A DNA stretch of 64,000 nt from contig NZ_BMQA01000032.1 in the NCBI RefSeq assembly GCF_014647875.1, positions 1-64,000 of the forward strand, given 5' to 3'. Positions 7,968 to 16,237 of this stretch are shown piece after piece. Within the stretch, counting starts at the first letter, position 1; every line of letters begins with the position of its first letter. The notes under the pieces were generated by a model. It saw only the letters and a list, made by a program, of their open reading frames with translations, was not told the origin of the DNA and made no database searches. The position numbers and the translations under genes are program-made. The DNA is from Streptomyces brasiliensis. GTDB taxonomy: Bacteria; Actinomycetota; Actinomycetes; Streptomycetales; Streptomycetaceae.

Positions 7968-8288
7968 TCAGGCGCACCGGTCGGCCACGTAGCCGTCGCT
8001 GCCGGTGTGCACGTAGGTGTCCGAGACGAACTCGCCGTTGCTGATGTTGTCCCAGATGTTCGACGTGCCGTAGTAGCCGGTCACCTTCGTGCCCGGCGTC
8101 TGGCAGTAGACCGGGACCCTGGCTCCCTCGGGCAGCAGCCGGACGATGCCGTAGCCGGTGCCGGGACCGCTACGGACATTGAGCCGGACGCCCGGTGCCA
8201 CCGGGTAGTAGCGCACGGTTGGCGACGTCGCCGTGACGGCCTCTGCCTCGCCCTTGCTGTCGCCCTCTTCGATGCGGTCAACAGACAT
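7968..8288 (-). CDS. SH3-like domain protein without signal peptide
   Basis: A 106-residue paralogue of the downstream secreted SH3-like protein. The first 25 residues are acidic and hydrophilic (MSVDRIEEGDSKGEAEA) and no signal peptide is present, so it should stay in the cytoplasm or leave by another route. The ATG at 8288 has a strong GGGGGAGG site 6 nt away. It is divergent from the Ser/Thr kinase gene starting at 8469. Tandem duplication followed by loss or gain of the export signal is the simplest history. Confidence 0.72.
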   Translation of the reverse strand: MSVDRIEEGDSKGEAEAVTATSPTVRYYPVAPGVRLNVRSGPGTGYGIVRLLPEGARVPVYCQTPGTKVTGYYGTSNIWDNISNGEFVSDTYVHTGSDGYVADRCA

Positions 8289-8305
8289 GAAAAACCTCCC
8301 CCGTT

Positions 8306-8328
8306 GGTCCCATGACTGCCATGGGACC
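8306..8328. promoter_or_regulatory. Inverted repeat between the SH3 and kinase genes
   Basis: Perfect 9-bp arms GGTCCCATG (8306-8314) and CATGGGACC (8320-8328) flank a 5-nt centre. A third copy, GGTCCCATG, spans the start codon of the kinase gene (8463-8471). Three copies of one 9-mer in a 170-bp divergent region suggest a shared operator. The binding protein is unknown. Confidence 0.5.
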
Positions 8329-8468
8329 CGTTGATTCCCCTGAATCGCGCGACGAAACGCATGTACGCAACTCGCACTCGGAGGCTAGCAAGCCGCCTCT
8401 GTCTCGTACGAGTCATCGACTAGGCTCCCTGCGTCGCGCGCGCGGATGAACAGCACGGGGGTGGTCCC

Positions 8469-10565
8469 ATGGCGCCACGGTGGAACACCGGAGCGAGCGC
8501 GGAAGAAGAACTTCCCGAGTACGCCGGTCACTACCGCCTGGAGTCCTGCCTGGGGTCGGGTGGCATGGGCGTCGTGCATCTGGCCCGAAGCACCTCGGGG
8601 CTGAAGCTCGCGGTGAAGGTCGTACACGCCGAATTCGCCAAGGACCGTGAGTTCAGGGGACGTTTCCGGCAGGAGGTCGCCGCTGCCCGACGGGTCAGCG
8701 GTGCTTTCACCGCGCCCGTCGTCGATGCCGATCCGGAGGCCGACCGGCCCTGGATGGCCACATTGTTCATCCCGGGGCCGACCCTTTCCGAGTACGTCAA
8801 GCAGAACGGCCCGATGCCACCCGCGCAGTTGCGCCGGTTGATGGCAGGGCTCGCCGAGGCCCTCCGGGACATCCATCGGGTCGGGGTCGTGCACCGCGAC
8901 CTGAAGCCGAGCAACGTACTGCTCGCCGAGGACGGTCCCAAGGTCATCGACTTCGGCATCTCCCGGCCGAAGGACAGCGAACTGCGCACCGAGACCGGGA
9001 AGCTGATCGGCACGCCGCCGTTCATGGCACCCGAGCAGTTCCGGCGACCGCGGGAGGTCGGGCCGGCCGCCGACATCTTCGCGCTGGGTTCTGTGCTGGT
9101 GCATGCGGCCACCGGGCGTGGGCCGTTCGACTCCGACAGTCCGTACGTCGTGGCGTATCAGGTCGTGCACGACGAGCCGGATCTGACCGGCGTACCGGAG
9201 AATCTGGCTCCGCTGGTGCTGCGGTGCCTCGCCAAGGAGCCCGAGGACCGGCCGACTCCGGACGAACTCATGCGGGAACTGCGTTCGGTCTCGGCCTCGT
9301 ACGACACACAGGCGTTCATACCGGCGCAGCGGTCCGACGACAGGCCGAAGCCGGATCCCGTCGTGCCACCGGCGGTACGGCCCAGGCGTCGTCGCCTCAG
9401 CAGACGGGCCGCCCTCTCCATCGGAGCCCTCGGCCTGGTCCTGGCGGGTGCGCTTGCCTCGGTGGTGTGGCTCTTGAGCGACAGCGGTCCTATGCCGAAG
9501 GCGACCGGCGCCCAGGGCGCGCCGAACAGATTCGCCGGCTGGCAGACGAGACCGGGCGACGGAGGCTCGGGCACACCTCAATGCACATATGGGGCGGGGT
9601 ACTTGATCTGCTCCCGTACCGGGTCGGTCTTCGCTCTCGACCCGGCCGACGGCACGGTTCTGTGGAAGCGCTCTGTCGCGAAGACCCACTGGAGCGGCCC
9701 GCCGATCGTGTCGGGCGGACTCGTCCAGTTCAAGGCGGACGGGCAGCGCCACGTGGAGGCGCTCGACCCCGTCTCGGGCAGAACACAGTGGCAGCGGGAC
9801 CTGCCCGAGAACAACGAAACGGTGTACGCCGGCAACATGCTCCTGCTCCGCCGCCCCGACGGCACCGTCACCGGTGTCGACAGTGCCTCGGGCCACACGG
9901 AGTGGACCGAGCGGATACCAGGCCACGGTCAGCTGCACATCCACTACTTCTCGGGGGACTCGCTGGCATACGCGACGAGCACCTCGAACGACGGGGCGAG
10001 CACCCACGTCACCGCGGTGGATCCGGCAAGCGGCGCCCTACGGTGGGACACACGGTTGAAGGGGCTGCTCGAGCCGGTCGGTGCCCGCGCCGGGTCCGTC
10101 TACCTCCTCGCGGCCGACCCCGTCTACCTCGATACGAACGCCGTGGTCCGCTACGACGCGAAATCCGGGACGGCGCACCGGGTGCAACTCCCGGCACCGC
10201 GCCACGACGCCCAGGCCGCCGTCCGGGGCAACGTGGTCTTCCTGCTGGGCGCCGACGGCGCGCTCGATGGCGTCGACACCGGTGCGGGCAAACGCGCCTG
10301 GCACGTCGACACGTCTGTGAGCCGAGGCTCGGCACCGGTGGCCGACGACCGCCACGTGTACCTCACGGCGGCAGACGGGCGGCTCCTCGCCGTGAACGCC
10401 CGCGACGGACGGCCCATCGGCCAGACACCGCCCCGGCGGGGAGCAAGCGGGGACCGGGTCACCGCCGTGCTGCCGGCCCCCGTCATCGCCCACAACCACG
10501 TCTACGCCACCGCCCCCGACGGCACCGTCTTCGCCGTGGACGCGCGTGATCCGTCGGACTGGTGA
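8469..10565 (+). CDS. Membrane Ser/Thr protein kinase with PQQ-type beta-propeller sensor
   Basis: A 698-residue Hanks-type kinase. The kinase domain (about 22-280) has the glycine loop GSGGMG (29-34), Lys50 in AVKVV, HRDLKPSN (142-149, catalytic Asp144), DFG (161-163) and the APE motif in MAPEQF. A basic linker leads to one membrane segment (about 314-335). The extracellular part (about 350-698) is a series of PQQ/WD-like blades with repeats such as FALDPADGTVLWKR, VEALDPVSGRTQWQR and LLAVNARDGRPIG. This is the usual Streptomyces receptor-kinase layout, with the propeller outside the cell as sensor. Its ligand and substrates are unknown. Confidence 0.9.
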   Translation: MAPRWNTGASAEEELPEYAGHYRLESCLGSGGMGVVHLARSTSGLKLAVKVVHAEFAKDREFRGRFRQEVAAARRVSGAFTAPVVDADPEADRPWMATLFIPGPTLSEYVKQNGPMPPAQLRRLMAGLAEALRDIHRVGVVHRDLKPSNVLLAEDGPKVIDFGISRPKDSELRTETGKLIGTPPFMAPEQFRRPREVGPAADIFALGSVLVHAATGRGPFDSDSPYVVAYQVVHDEPDLTGVPENLAPLVLRCLAKEPEDRPTPDELMRELRSVSASYDTQAFIPAQRSDDRPKPDPVVPPAVRPRRRRLSRRAALSIGALGLVLAGALASVVWLLSDSGPMPKATGAQGAPNRFAGWQTRPGDGGSGTPQCTYGAGYLICSRTGSVFALDPADGTVLWKRSVAKTHWSGPPIVSGGLVQFKADGQRHVEALDPVSGRTQWQRDLPENNETVYAGNMLLLRRPDGTVTGVDSASGHTEWTERIPGHGQLHIHYFSGDSLAYATSTSNDGASTHVTAVDPASGALRWDTRLKGLLEPVGARAGSVYLLAADPVYLDTNAVVRYDAKSGTAHRVQLPAPRHDAQAAVRGNVVFLLGADGALDGVDTGAGKRAWHVDTSVSRGSAPVADDRHVYLTAADGRLLAVNARDGRPIGQTPPRRGASGDRVTAVLPAPVIAHNHVYATAPDGTVFAVDARDPSDW

Positions 10566-10587
10566 CACCGGACGCGGAACGCGGAAA

Positions 10588-10615
10588 GGGGCCGTCCCCA
10601 TACGGAAACGGCCCC
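10588..10615. terminator. Bidirectional terminator between kinase gene and ilvD
   Basis: Arms GGGGCCGT (10588-10595) and ACGGCCCC (10608-10615) form an 8-bp stem with a 12-nt loop, between the convergent ends of the kinase gene and ilvD. Confidence 0.7.
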
Positions 10616-10632
10616 GATCCTCGTACGAACGG

Positions 10633-12486
10633 TCAGCCCAGCTTCGTGACGTCCCGCACCGCGCCCTTGTCCGCGCTCGTGGCCATCGCCGCGTAGGCCC
10701 GCAGGGCGGCCGAGACCTTGCGGTCGCGGTTCTTCGGGGCGTACACGCCGTCGTGGACCTGCTCGCGGCGGGTCAGTTCCGCCTCGTCGACCAGGAGCTC
10801 GATCGTGCGGCCCGGGATGTCGATGCGGATGCGGTCGCCGTCTTCGACCAGCGCGATCGTGCCACCGGAGGCCGCCTCGGGCGACGCGTGGCCGATCGAC
10901 AGGCCCGACGTGCCGCCGGAGAAGCGGCCGTCCGTGATCAGCGCGCAGGTCTTGCCCAGGCCGCGGCCCTTGAGGAACGACGTCGGGTAGAGCATCTCCT
11001 GCATGCCGGGGCCGCCCTTGGGGCCCTCGTAGCGGATGACGACCACGTCGCCGTCCTTGACCTGCTTGTTGAGGATCTTCTCGACGGCCTCCTCCTGCGA
11101 CTCGCAGACGACCGCCGGGCCCTCGAACGTCCAGATCGACTCGTCGACGCCGGCCGTCTTGACCACGCAGCCGTCGACCGCCAGGTTGCCCTTGAGGACC
11201 GCCAGGCCGCCGTCCTTCGAGTACGCGTGCTCCGCGCTGCGGATGCAGCCGCCCTCGGCGTCGTCGTCCAGCGCCTCCCAGCGCTCCGACTGCGAGAAGG
11301 CCTCCGCCGAGCGGACGCAGCCCGGCGCCGCGTGCCACAGTTCCACTGCCTCCGGCGAGGGGGAGCCGCCGCGCACGTCCCACGTCTTCAGCCAGTCCGC
11401 CAGGGACGGGCTGTGGACCGCGTGCACGTCCTCGTTGAGCAGACCGGCGCGGTGCAGTTCGCCGAGCAGGGCGGGGATGCCGCCGGCGCGGTGCACGTCC
11501 TCCATGTAGTACGTGCGGCTCTTCGCGACGTTGGGGGCGACCTTCGCCAGGCACGGCACCCGGCGGGAGACCGCGTCGATCTGCTCGAGGCCGAACGGGA
11601 CGCCCGCCTCCTGGGCCGCAGCCAGCAGGTGCAGGATCGTGTTCGTGGAGCCGCCCATCGCGATGTCCAGCGCCATGGCGTTCTCGAAGGCCGCGAAGGT
11701 GGCGATGGAGAGGGGCAGGACCGTCTCGTCGTCCTGCTCGTAGTAGCGGCGGGTGAGGTCCATGACCGTGTGGGCCGCGTCGACGTACAGCTGCTTGCGG
11801 GCCGTGTGCGTGGCGAGGACCGAGCCGTTGCCGGGGAGGGAGAGGCCGATGGCCTCGGTCAGGCAGTTCATCGAGTTGGCCGTGAACATGCCGGAACAGG
11901 AGCCGCAGGTCGGGCAGGCGTTCTCCTCGATGTTGAGGACGTCCGCGTCCGAGACCTGCTCGTTGGCGGCCTCCACCATCGCGTCGATCAGGTCGAGCGT
12001 ACGGACCGTGCCGTCCACGAGGGTGGCGCGGCCGGCCTCCATGGGACCGCCGGAGACGAACACCGTCGGGATGTTCAGGCGCAGCGCCGCCATCAGCATG
12101 CCCGGGGTGATCTTGTCGCAGTTGGAGATGCAGACCAGGGCGTCGGCACAGTGGGCCTCGACCATGTACTCGACCGAGTCCGCGATCAGGTCGCGGGAGG
12201 GCAGCGAGTAGAGCATGCCGCCGTGGCCCATCGCGATGCCGTCGTCGACGGCGATGGTGTTGAACTCGCGCGGGATGCCGCCCGCCTCCTTGATCGCCTC
12301 GCTGACGATCCGGCCGACCGGCTGGAGGTGGGTGTGGCCGGGCACGAACTCGGTGAAGCTGTTGGCGACCGCGATGATCGGCTTCCGGCCGATGTCCGCA
12401 CCGGGTACACCGGAAGCGCGCATAAGGGCGCGGGCGCCCGCCATGTTGCGGCCGTGGGTGACTGTGCGGGACCTCAGCTCGGGCAT
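10633..12486 (-). CDS. ilvD: Dihydroxy-acid dehydratase
   Basis: Dehydrates 2,3-dihydroxy-isovalerate and dihydroxy-methylvalerate in valine, leucine and isoleucine synthesis; a cytoplasmic Fe-S enzyme. 617 residues, the usual length. Cluster-ligand regions are CISNCDKITPG (near 120) and CPTCGSCSGMF (near 190), with the C-terminal motif GRFSGGTSGLSIGH. The start is set at ATG 12486 (MPELRSR) because AAGGAG lies 9 nt upstream; the in-frame ATG six codons earlier contains that very AAGGAG and would leave it unused. Confidence 0.96.
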   Translation of the reverse strand: MPELRSRTVTHGRNMAGARALMRASGVPGADIGRKPIIAVANSFTEFVPGHTHLQPVGRIVSEAIKEAGGIPREFNTIAVDDGIAMGHGGMLYSLPSRDLIADSVEYMVEAHCADALVCISNCDKITPGMLMAALRLNIPTVFVSGGPMEAGRATLVDGTVRTLDLIDAMVEAANEQVSDADVLNIEENACPTCGSCSGMFTANSMNCLTEAIGLSLPGNGSVLATHTARKQLYVDAAHTVMDLTRRYYEQDDETVLPLSIATFAAFENAMALDIAMGGSTNTILHLLAAAQEAGVPFGLEQIDAVSRRVPCLAKVAPNVAKSRTYYMEDVHRAGGIPALLGELHRAGLLNEDVHAVHSPSLADWLKTWDVRGGSPSPEAVELWHAAPGCVRSAEAFSQSERWEALDDDAEGGCIRSAEHAYSKDGGLAVLKGNLAVDGCVVKTAGVDESIWTFEGPAVVCESQEEAVEKILNKQVKDGDVVVIRYEGPKGGPGMQEMLYPTSFLKGRGLGKTCALITDGRFSGGTSGLSIGHASPEAASGGTIALVEDGDRIRIDIPGRTIELLVDEAELTRREQVHDGVYAPKNRDRKVSAALRAYAAMATSADKGAVRDVTKLG

Positions 12487-12670
12487 CGTCACTCGCTCCT
12501 TCATGGACTGCTCTACAGACTGCGATGGAGACTGCGATCAGAGAGACTTCTGATTGCTCACGAGCGTACGCCGGTCATCCATGGGTCGGGACGCGCTGTC
12601 CGGAATACGGGACACATGTCTCGCCCCGCCCCCAGGCGGTCTCGGGCCGGGCGACGCGGGCGGTGACCCG

Positions 12671-13330
12671 TCAGGGACCGGTCAGGTGTCCCTGTACCAC
12701 CGGCGCCACCCGCGCCACGATCTGCTCCAGATCCGCCGAGGCCAGCGGCTCCACCTTGATCACGTAGCGCAGCATCGCACAGCCCACCAGTTGCGCCGCC
12801 GCGAGCTCCGCGCGCAGCTCCGCGTCCGGCAGGTCCAGCTGTCCGGCGATACGGCGCAGCAGCTGGGCGGCGACCAGGCGGCGGAAGACGGCGGCCGCGT
12901 TGTCGTTGTTGACGGCGGAGCGGACGATCGCCAGCAGCGGCGTACGGGTGGTGGGGTTCTCCCAGATGCCGAAGATGAAGCGAGTGAGCCGCTCCCCGAC
13001 GTTGTCCGGCGGGCCCTCGGCCACGGCCGTCGGCGCCTCCAGCGCGGGGGCGAACGCGACCTCGATGGCCGCCTCGAAGATCTGGTCCTTCGTGCCGAAG
13101 TAGTGGTGGACCAGCGCCGAGTCGACACCGGCGGACTTGGCGATGCCTCGTACGGACGTCTTCTCGTAGCCGCGCTCGGAGAACTCCTCGCGGGCCGCGG
13201 TCAGGATGCGGTCGCGGGTGTCGGCGGACTCGGTGCGGCGGGGGCGGCCGCGGCGGCGGGCGGTCGCGTCGGTACGGCCGCCGCTCGCATCCCTGGCGTC
13301 GGGGGTCGCACCTCGTGTGGTCCCGGTCAT
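12671..13330 (-). CDS. TetR-family transcriptional regulator
   Basis: A 219-residue DNA-binding protein. After a basic, disordered first 35 residues comes the TetR helix-turn-helix (RDRILTAAREEFSERGYEKTSVRGIAKSAGV, then HHYFGTKDQIF), followed by a helical ligand/dimer domain. Its ATG overlaps the stop of the isomerase-like gene upstream as ATGA (13327-13330), so the two are cotranscribed and probably coupled. It may therefore regulate that operon or a remote target. The ligand is unknown. Confidence 0.88.
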   Translation of the reverse strand: MTGTTRGATPDARDASGGRTDATARRRGRPRRTESADTRDRILTAAREEFSERGYEKTSVRGIAKSAGVDSALVHHYFGTKDQIFEAAIEVAFAPALEAPTAVAEGPPDNVGERLTRFIFGIWENPTTRTPLLAIVRSAVNNDNAAAVFRRLVAAQLLRRIAGQLDLPDAELRAELAAAQLVGCAMLRYVIKVEPLASADLEQIVARVAPVVQGHLTGP

Positions 13331-14184
13331 CGGCGGGGCACCTTCACCGCCGAGGCGAGGTGGAGGCGGGTGAAGGCCAGGGCCTCCGCCAGGTCGGCCT
13401 CACGTTCGGCGCTGGACATCGCGCGCCTCGTGTTGACCTCGATGACGACGTGGCCGTCGAAGCCGGTGTGCGCGAGCCGCTCCAGCAGCTCTGCGCAGGG
13501 CTGGCCGCCGCGGCCGGGGACCAGGTGCTCGTCCTTCGCCGAGCCCTTGCCGTCGGCGAGGTGCACGTGGCCGAGCCGGTCGCCCATGCGGTCGACCATG
13601 TGCAGGGCGTCCGTACGGGCCGTCGCCGCGTGGCTGAGGTCGATCGTGAAGTGGCGGTAGTCGTCCTTGGTGACGTCCCAGTCCGGGGCGTACGCGAGCA
13701 TCTCGCGGTCGCGGTAGCGCCAGGGGTACATGTTCTCGACAGCGAACCGTACGTCCGTCTCGTTCGCCATCCGCCAGATCCCGGCGACGAAGTCACGGGC
13801 GTACTGACGCTGCCAGCGGAACGGCGGGTGGACGACGACCGTGCTCGCGCCCAGCTTCTCGGCGGCAGCGCGGGCCCGCTGGAGCTTGACCCAGGGGTCG
13901 GTGGACCAGACGCGCTGGGTGATCAGCAGGCAGGGGGCGTGCACGGCCAGGATCGGGATGCGGTGGTAGTCGGACAGCCGGCGCAGGGCGTCGATGTTCT
14001 GGCTGACCGGGTCGGTCCACACCATGACCTCGACGCCGTCGTATCCGAGACGCGCGGCGATCTCGAAGGCCGTCGCCGTGGACTCCGGGTAGACGGAGGC
14101 AGTGGACAGGGCGACCTTCGCATCCGGGATTCGGACGGGGACGTCCCTTGGTTCAGCCACGTTGGACAGGGTACGGGGTGTCAT
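13327..14184 (-). CDS. Sugar phosphate isomerase/epimerase-like TIM-barrel protein
   Basis: A protein of about 285 residues of the xylose isomerase-like TIM-barrel/AP endonuclease 2 superfamily, seen in KVALSTASVYPE, LGYDGVEVMVW, AVENMYP, FTIDLSHAA and GHVHLADGKG, and VVIEVNT near the end. The Glu, Asp and His residues in these motifs match the metal site of the fold. No substrate can be assigned. The start is uncertain: ATG 14184 (MTPRTL) is chosen because upstream residues look non-coding, but no Shine-Dalgarno sequence is visible. Coupled to the TetR gene downstream and preceded by the Ppx/GppA gene. Confidence 0.78.
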   Translation of the reverse strand: MTPRTLSNVAEPRDVPVRIPDAKVALSTASVYPESTATAFEIAARLGYDGVEVMVWTDPVSQNIDALRRLSDYHRIPILAVHAPCLLITQRVWSTDPWVKLQRARAAAEKLGASTVVVHPPFRWQRQYARDFVAGIWRMANETDVRFAVENMYPWRYRDREMLAYAPDWDVTKDDYRHFTIDLSHAATARTDALHMVDRMGDRLGHVHLADGKGSAKDEHLVPGRGGQPCAELLERLAHTGFDGHVVIEVNTRRAMSSAEREADLAEALAFTRLHLASAVKVPRR

Positions 14185-14316
14185 TGGTTCGGGGGTTGTC
14201 TGCCTATTCGCCGTCTTGGTGAGTGCGGATCCGCCCTGGCTGCTCGCGCCCACGCGGTGGTGCCGCATATCGATACGGCCCCGCGCCCCTTCGGGGCGCA
14301 CCCCTGTGGGCGCGTG

Positions 14317-15249
14317 CTACGCCGTGCCCATGTGGTCCAGGCGCCGAAGGATCACGCCCTCCCGCAGTGCCCACGGGCAGATCTCCAGGTTTTCCACCGC
14401 GAAGAGGTCCATGGCCGCCTCCGCCACCAGCGCGCCGGCCAGGAGCTGGTTCGAGCGGCCCTCGGAGACTCCGGGGAGGTCCCTGCGCTGGTCGGCTGTC
14501 ATGGCACCCAGGCGCGGGACCCAGGCCTGCAGGGACTCGCGCTTCAGCTCGCGTTGGACGTACAGGCCGTCCGCCGACCGTGCCGCGCCCGCGATACGGG
14601 CCAGCTGCTTGAAGGTCTTGGAGGTGGCGACCACGTGGTCGGGTGCGCCGAAGCGGCTGAACTCGCCGACAGTGCGGGCGATCTCGGCGCGCACGTGACG
14701 GCGCAGGGCCCTGATCGCCTCGGGCGCGGGCGGGTCACCGGGCAGCCGGGCGGCGGTCAGGCGGCCGGCACCCAGGGGCAGCGAAACGGCCGCGTCCGGG
14801 TCCTCGTCGATGCCGTAGGCGATCTCCAGGGAGCCGCCGCCGATGTCCAGGACCAGGAGTTTTCCGGCGGACCAGCCGAACCAGCGGCGGGCGGCGAGGA
14901 AGGTGAGACGGGCCTCTTCGGCGCCGGTGAGGACCTTGAGCTCGACGCCCGTCTCGGCCTTCACGCGCGCGAGGACGTCGTCGGCGTTGGTGGCCTCGCG
15001 CACGGCGGACGTGGCGAACGGCAGCAGGTCCTCGACACCCTTGTCCTCGGCCGCCTGCAGCGCGTCGTGGACGACACCGATCAGCTTGTCGATCCCCTCG
15101 GGGCCGATCGCCCCGTCATCGTCGAGAAGTTGGGCGAGGCGCAGCTCCGCCTTGTGCGAGTGTGCGGGCAGCGGGCGCGCGCCGGGGTGTGCGTCCACCA
15201 CCAGTAGATGCACCGTGTTCGATCCAACGTCGAGGACACCGAGTCTCAT
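14317..15249 (-). CDS. Ppx/GppA-family phosphatase
   Basis: A 310-residue actin-like ATPase-fold protein of the exopolyphosphatase/guanosine pentaphosphatase family. It has the phosphate-1 motif VLDVGSNTVHLLV (5-17), a conserved FATSAVREATN block and the phosphate-2 motif LLVLDIGGGSLEI. It is the short actinobacterial form lacking the C-terminal HD-like part, so it should act on polyphosphate or pppGpp in the cytoplasm. Which substrate it prefers cannot be told from sequence. ATG 15249 (MRLGVLDVG) is the natural start. Divergent from the Cys-rich gene at 15321. Confidence 0.9.
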   Translation of the reverse strand: MRLGVLDVGSNTVHLLVVDAHPGARPLPAHSHKAELRLAQLLDDDGAIGPEGIDKLIGVVHDALQAAEDKGVEDLLPFATSAVREATNADDVLARVKAETGVELKVLTGAEEARLTFLAARRWFGWSAGKLLVLDIGGGSLEIAYGIDEDPDAAVSLPLGAGRLTAARLPGDPPAPEAIRALRRHVRAEIARTVGEFSRFGAPDHVVATSKTFKQLARIAGAARSADGLYVQRELKRESLQAWVPRLGAMTADQRRDLPGVSEGRSNQLLAGALVAEAAMDLFAVENLEICPWALREGVILRRLDHMGTA

Positions 15250-15320
15250 GTACGGAACGCTACTGCCACCTGCGCGGTCAGCCGTCCCCGGAGCCGTGCT
15301 CGGCGTCTTACCCTGGACGG

Positions 15321-16190
15321 GTGCCAAAGACGAAAAAGGCGAAGGACCACAAGACAGCCAAATCATCCAGCGGTTCTTCGCAGGTGAAGCCGGCGAAGAC
15401 GTCACCGAAGAAGTCGAAGAAGGCCGAGGAGTCCCTGGCGGCCGACGAGAAGGGGCTCGACTTCGCGCGCGCGTGGGTGGAGTTCCCGGATCCGGCGGAC
15501 GACGAGCAGGTCTTCCGGTGCGATCTGACCTGGCTGACCTCCCGCTGGAACTGCATCTTCGGCAGCGGCTGCCAGGGCATCCAGGCGGGCCGCGCGGACG
15601 ACGGGTGCTGCACGCTGGGCGCGCACTTCTCCGACGAGGACGACGAGAAGCGGGTCGCCGAGCACGTGGCGCGTCTCACGCCGGAGATCTGGCAGCACCA
15701 CGACGAGGGCATGGAGCACGGCTGGGTCGCGGAGGACGAGGACGGTTCCCGTCAGACGCGCCCGTACCAGGGGTCGTGCATCTTCCAGAACCGGCCCGGT
15801 TTCGCGGGCGGCGCGGGCTGCTCGTTGCACATCCTGGCGCTCAGGGAGGGCCGCGAGCCGCTGGAGACCAAGCCGGACGTCTGCTGGCAGCTGCCGATCC
15901 GGCGGACGTACGACTGGATCGACCGGCCCGACGACACACGCGTGCTCCAGGTGTCGATCGGTGAGTACGACCGCAGGGGATGGGGCCCGGGCGGCCACGA
16001 TCTGCACTGGTGGTGCACGTCGGCGACGTCGGCGCACGGCGCGGGTGAGCCGGTGTACGTCTCCTACCGTGCGGAACTGACCGAGCTGATGGGCAAGGCC
16101 GGCTACGACCGCCTGGTCGAGCTGTGCGAGGAGCGCCTGGCATCGGGTCTGCCCCTGCTGGCACCGCATCCGGCGGATCCGGTGGGCTGA
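15321..16190 (+). CDS. Conserved Cys-rich hypothetical protein with Lys-rich N-terminus
   Basis: A 289-residue protein. The first 45 residues are Lys/Ser-rich (KTKKAKDHKTAK and similar) and disordered. The rest has several conserved-looking Cys and His residues: CIFGSGCQGI, DDGCCTLGAHF, GSCIFQN, GAGCSLHILAL and DVCWQLPI. The spacing recalls small Zn/Fe-chelating (YkgJ-like) proteins, but I do not recognise the family with certainty. The GTG at 15321 lies 6 nt after TACCCT (15309-15314), which could be a leaderless -10 box. It is divergent from the ppx gene and convergent with the sigma/BACON fusion gene. Confidence 0.75.
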   Translation: MPKTKKAKDHKTAKSSSGSSQVKPAKTSPKKSKKAEESLAADEKGLDFARAWVEFPDPADDEQVFRCDLTWLTSRWNCIFGSGCQGIQAGRADDGCCTLGAHFSDEDDEKRVAEHVARLTPEIWQHHDEGMEHGWVAEDEDGSRQTRPYQGSCIFQNRPGFAGGAGCSLHILALREGREPLETKPDVCWQLPIRRTYDWIDRPDDTRVLQVSIGEYDRRGWGPGGHDLHWWCTSATSAHGAGEPVYVSYRAELTELMGKAGYDRLVELCEERLASGLPLLAPHPADPVG

Positions 16191-16237
16191 CGGACGGCCA
16201 CTGGCCGAGGCTCCGACCGCGCCCACCGCCCGGATCT

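Noticed and set aside
8385..10007. Long minus-strand frame opposite the kinase gene
   Set aside because: No motif, wrong codon bias, and the kinase on the other strand has every catalytic motif.
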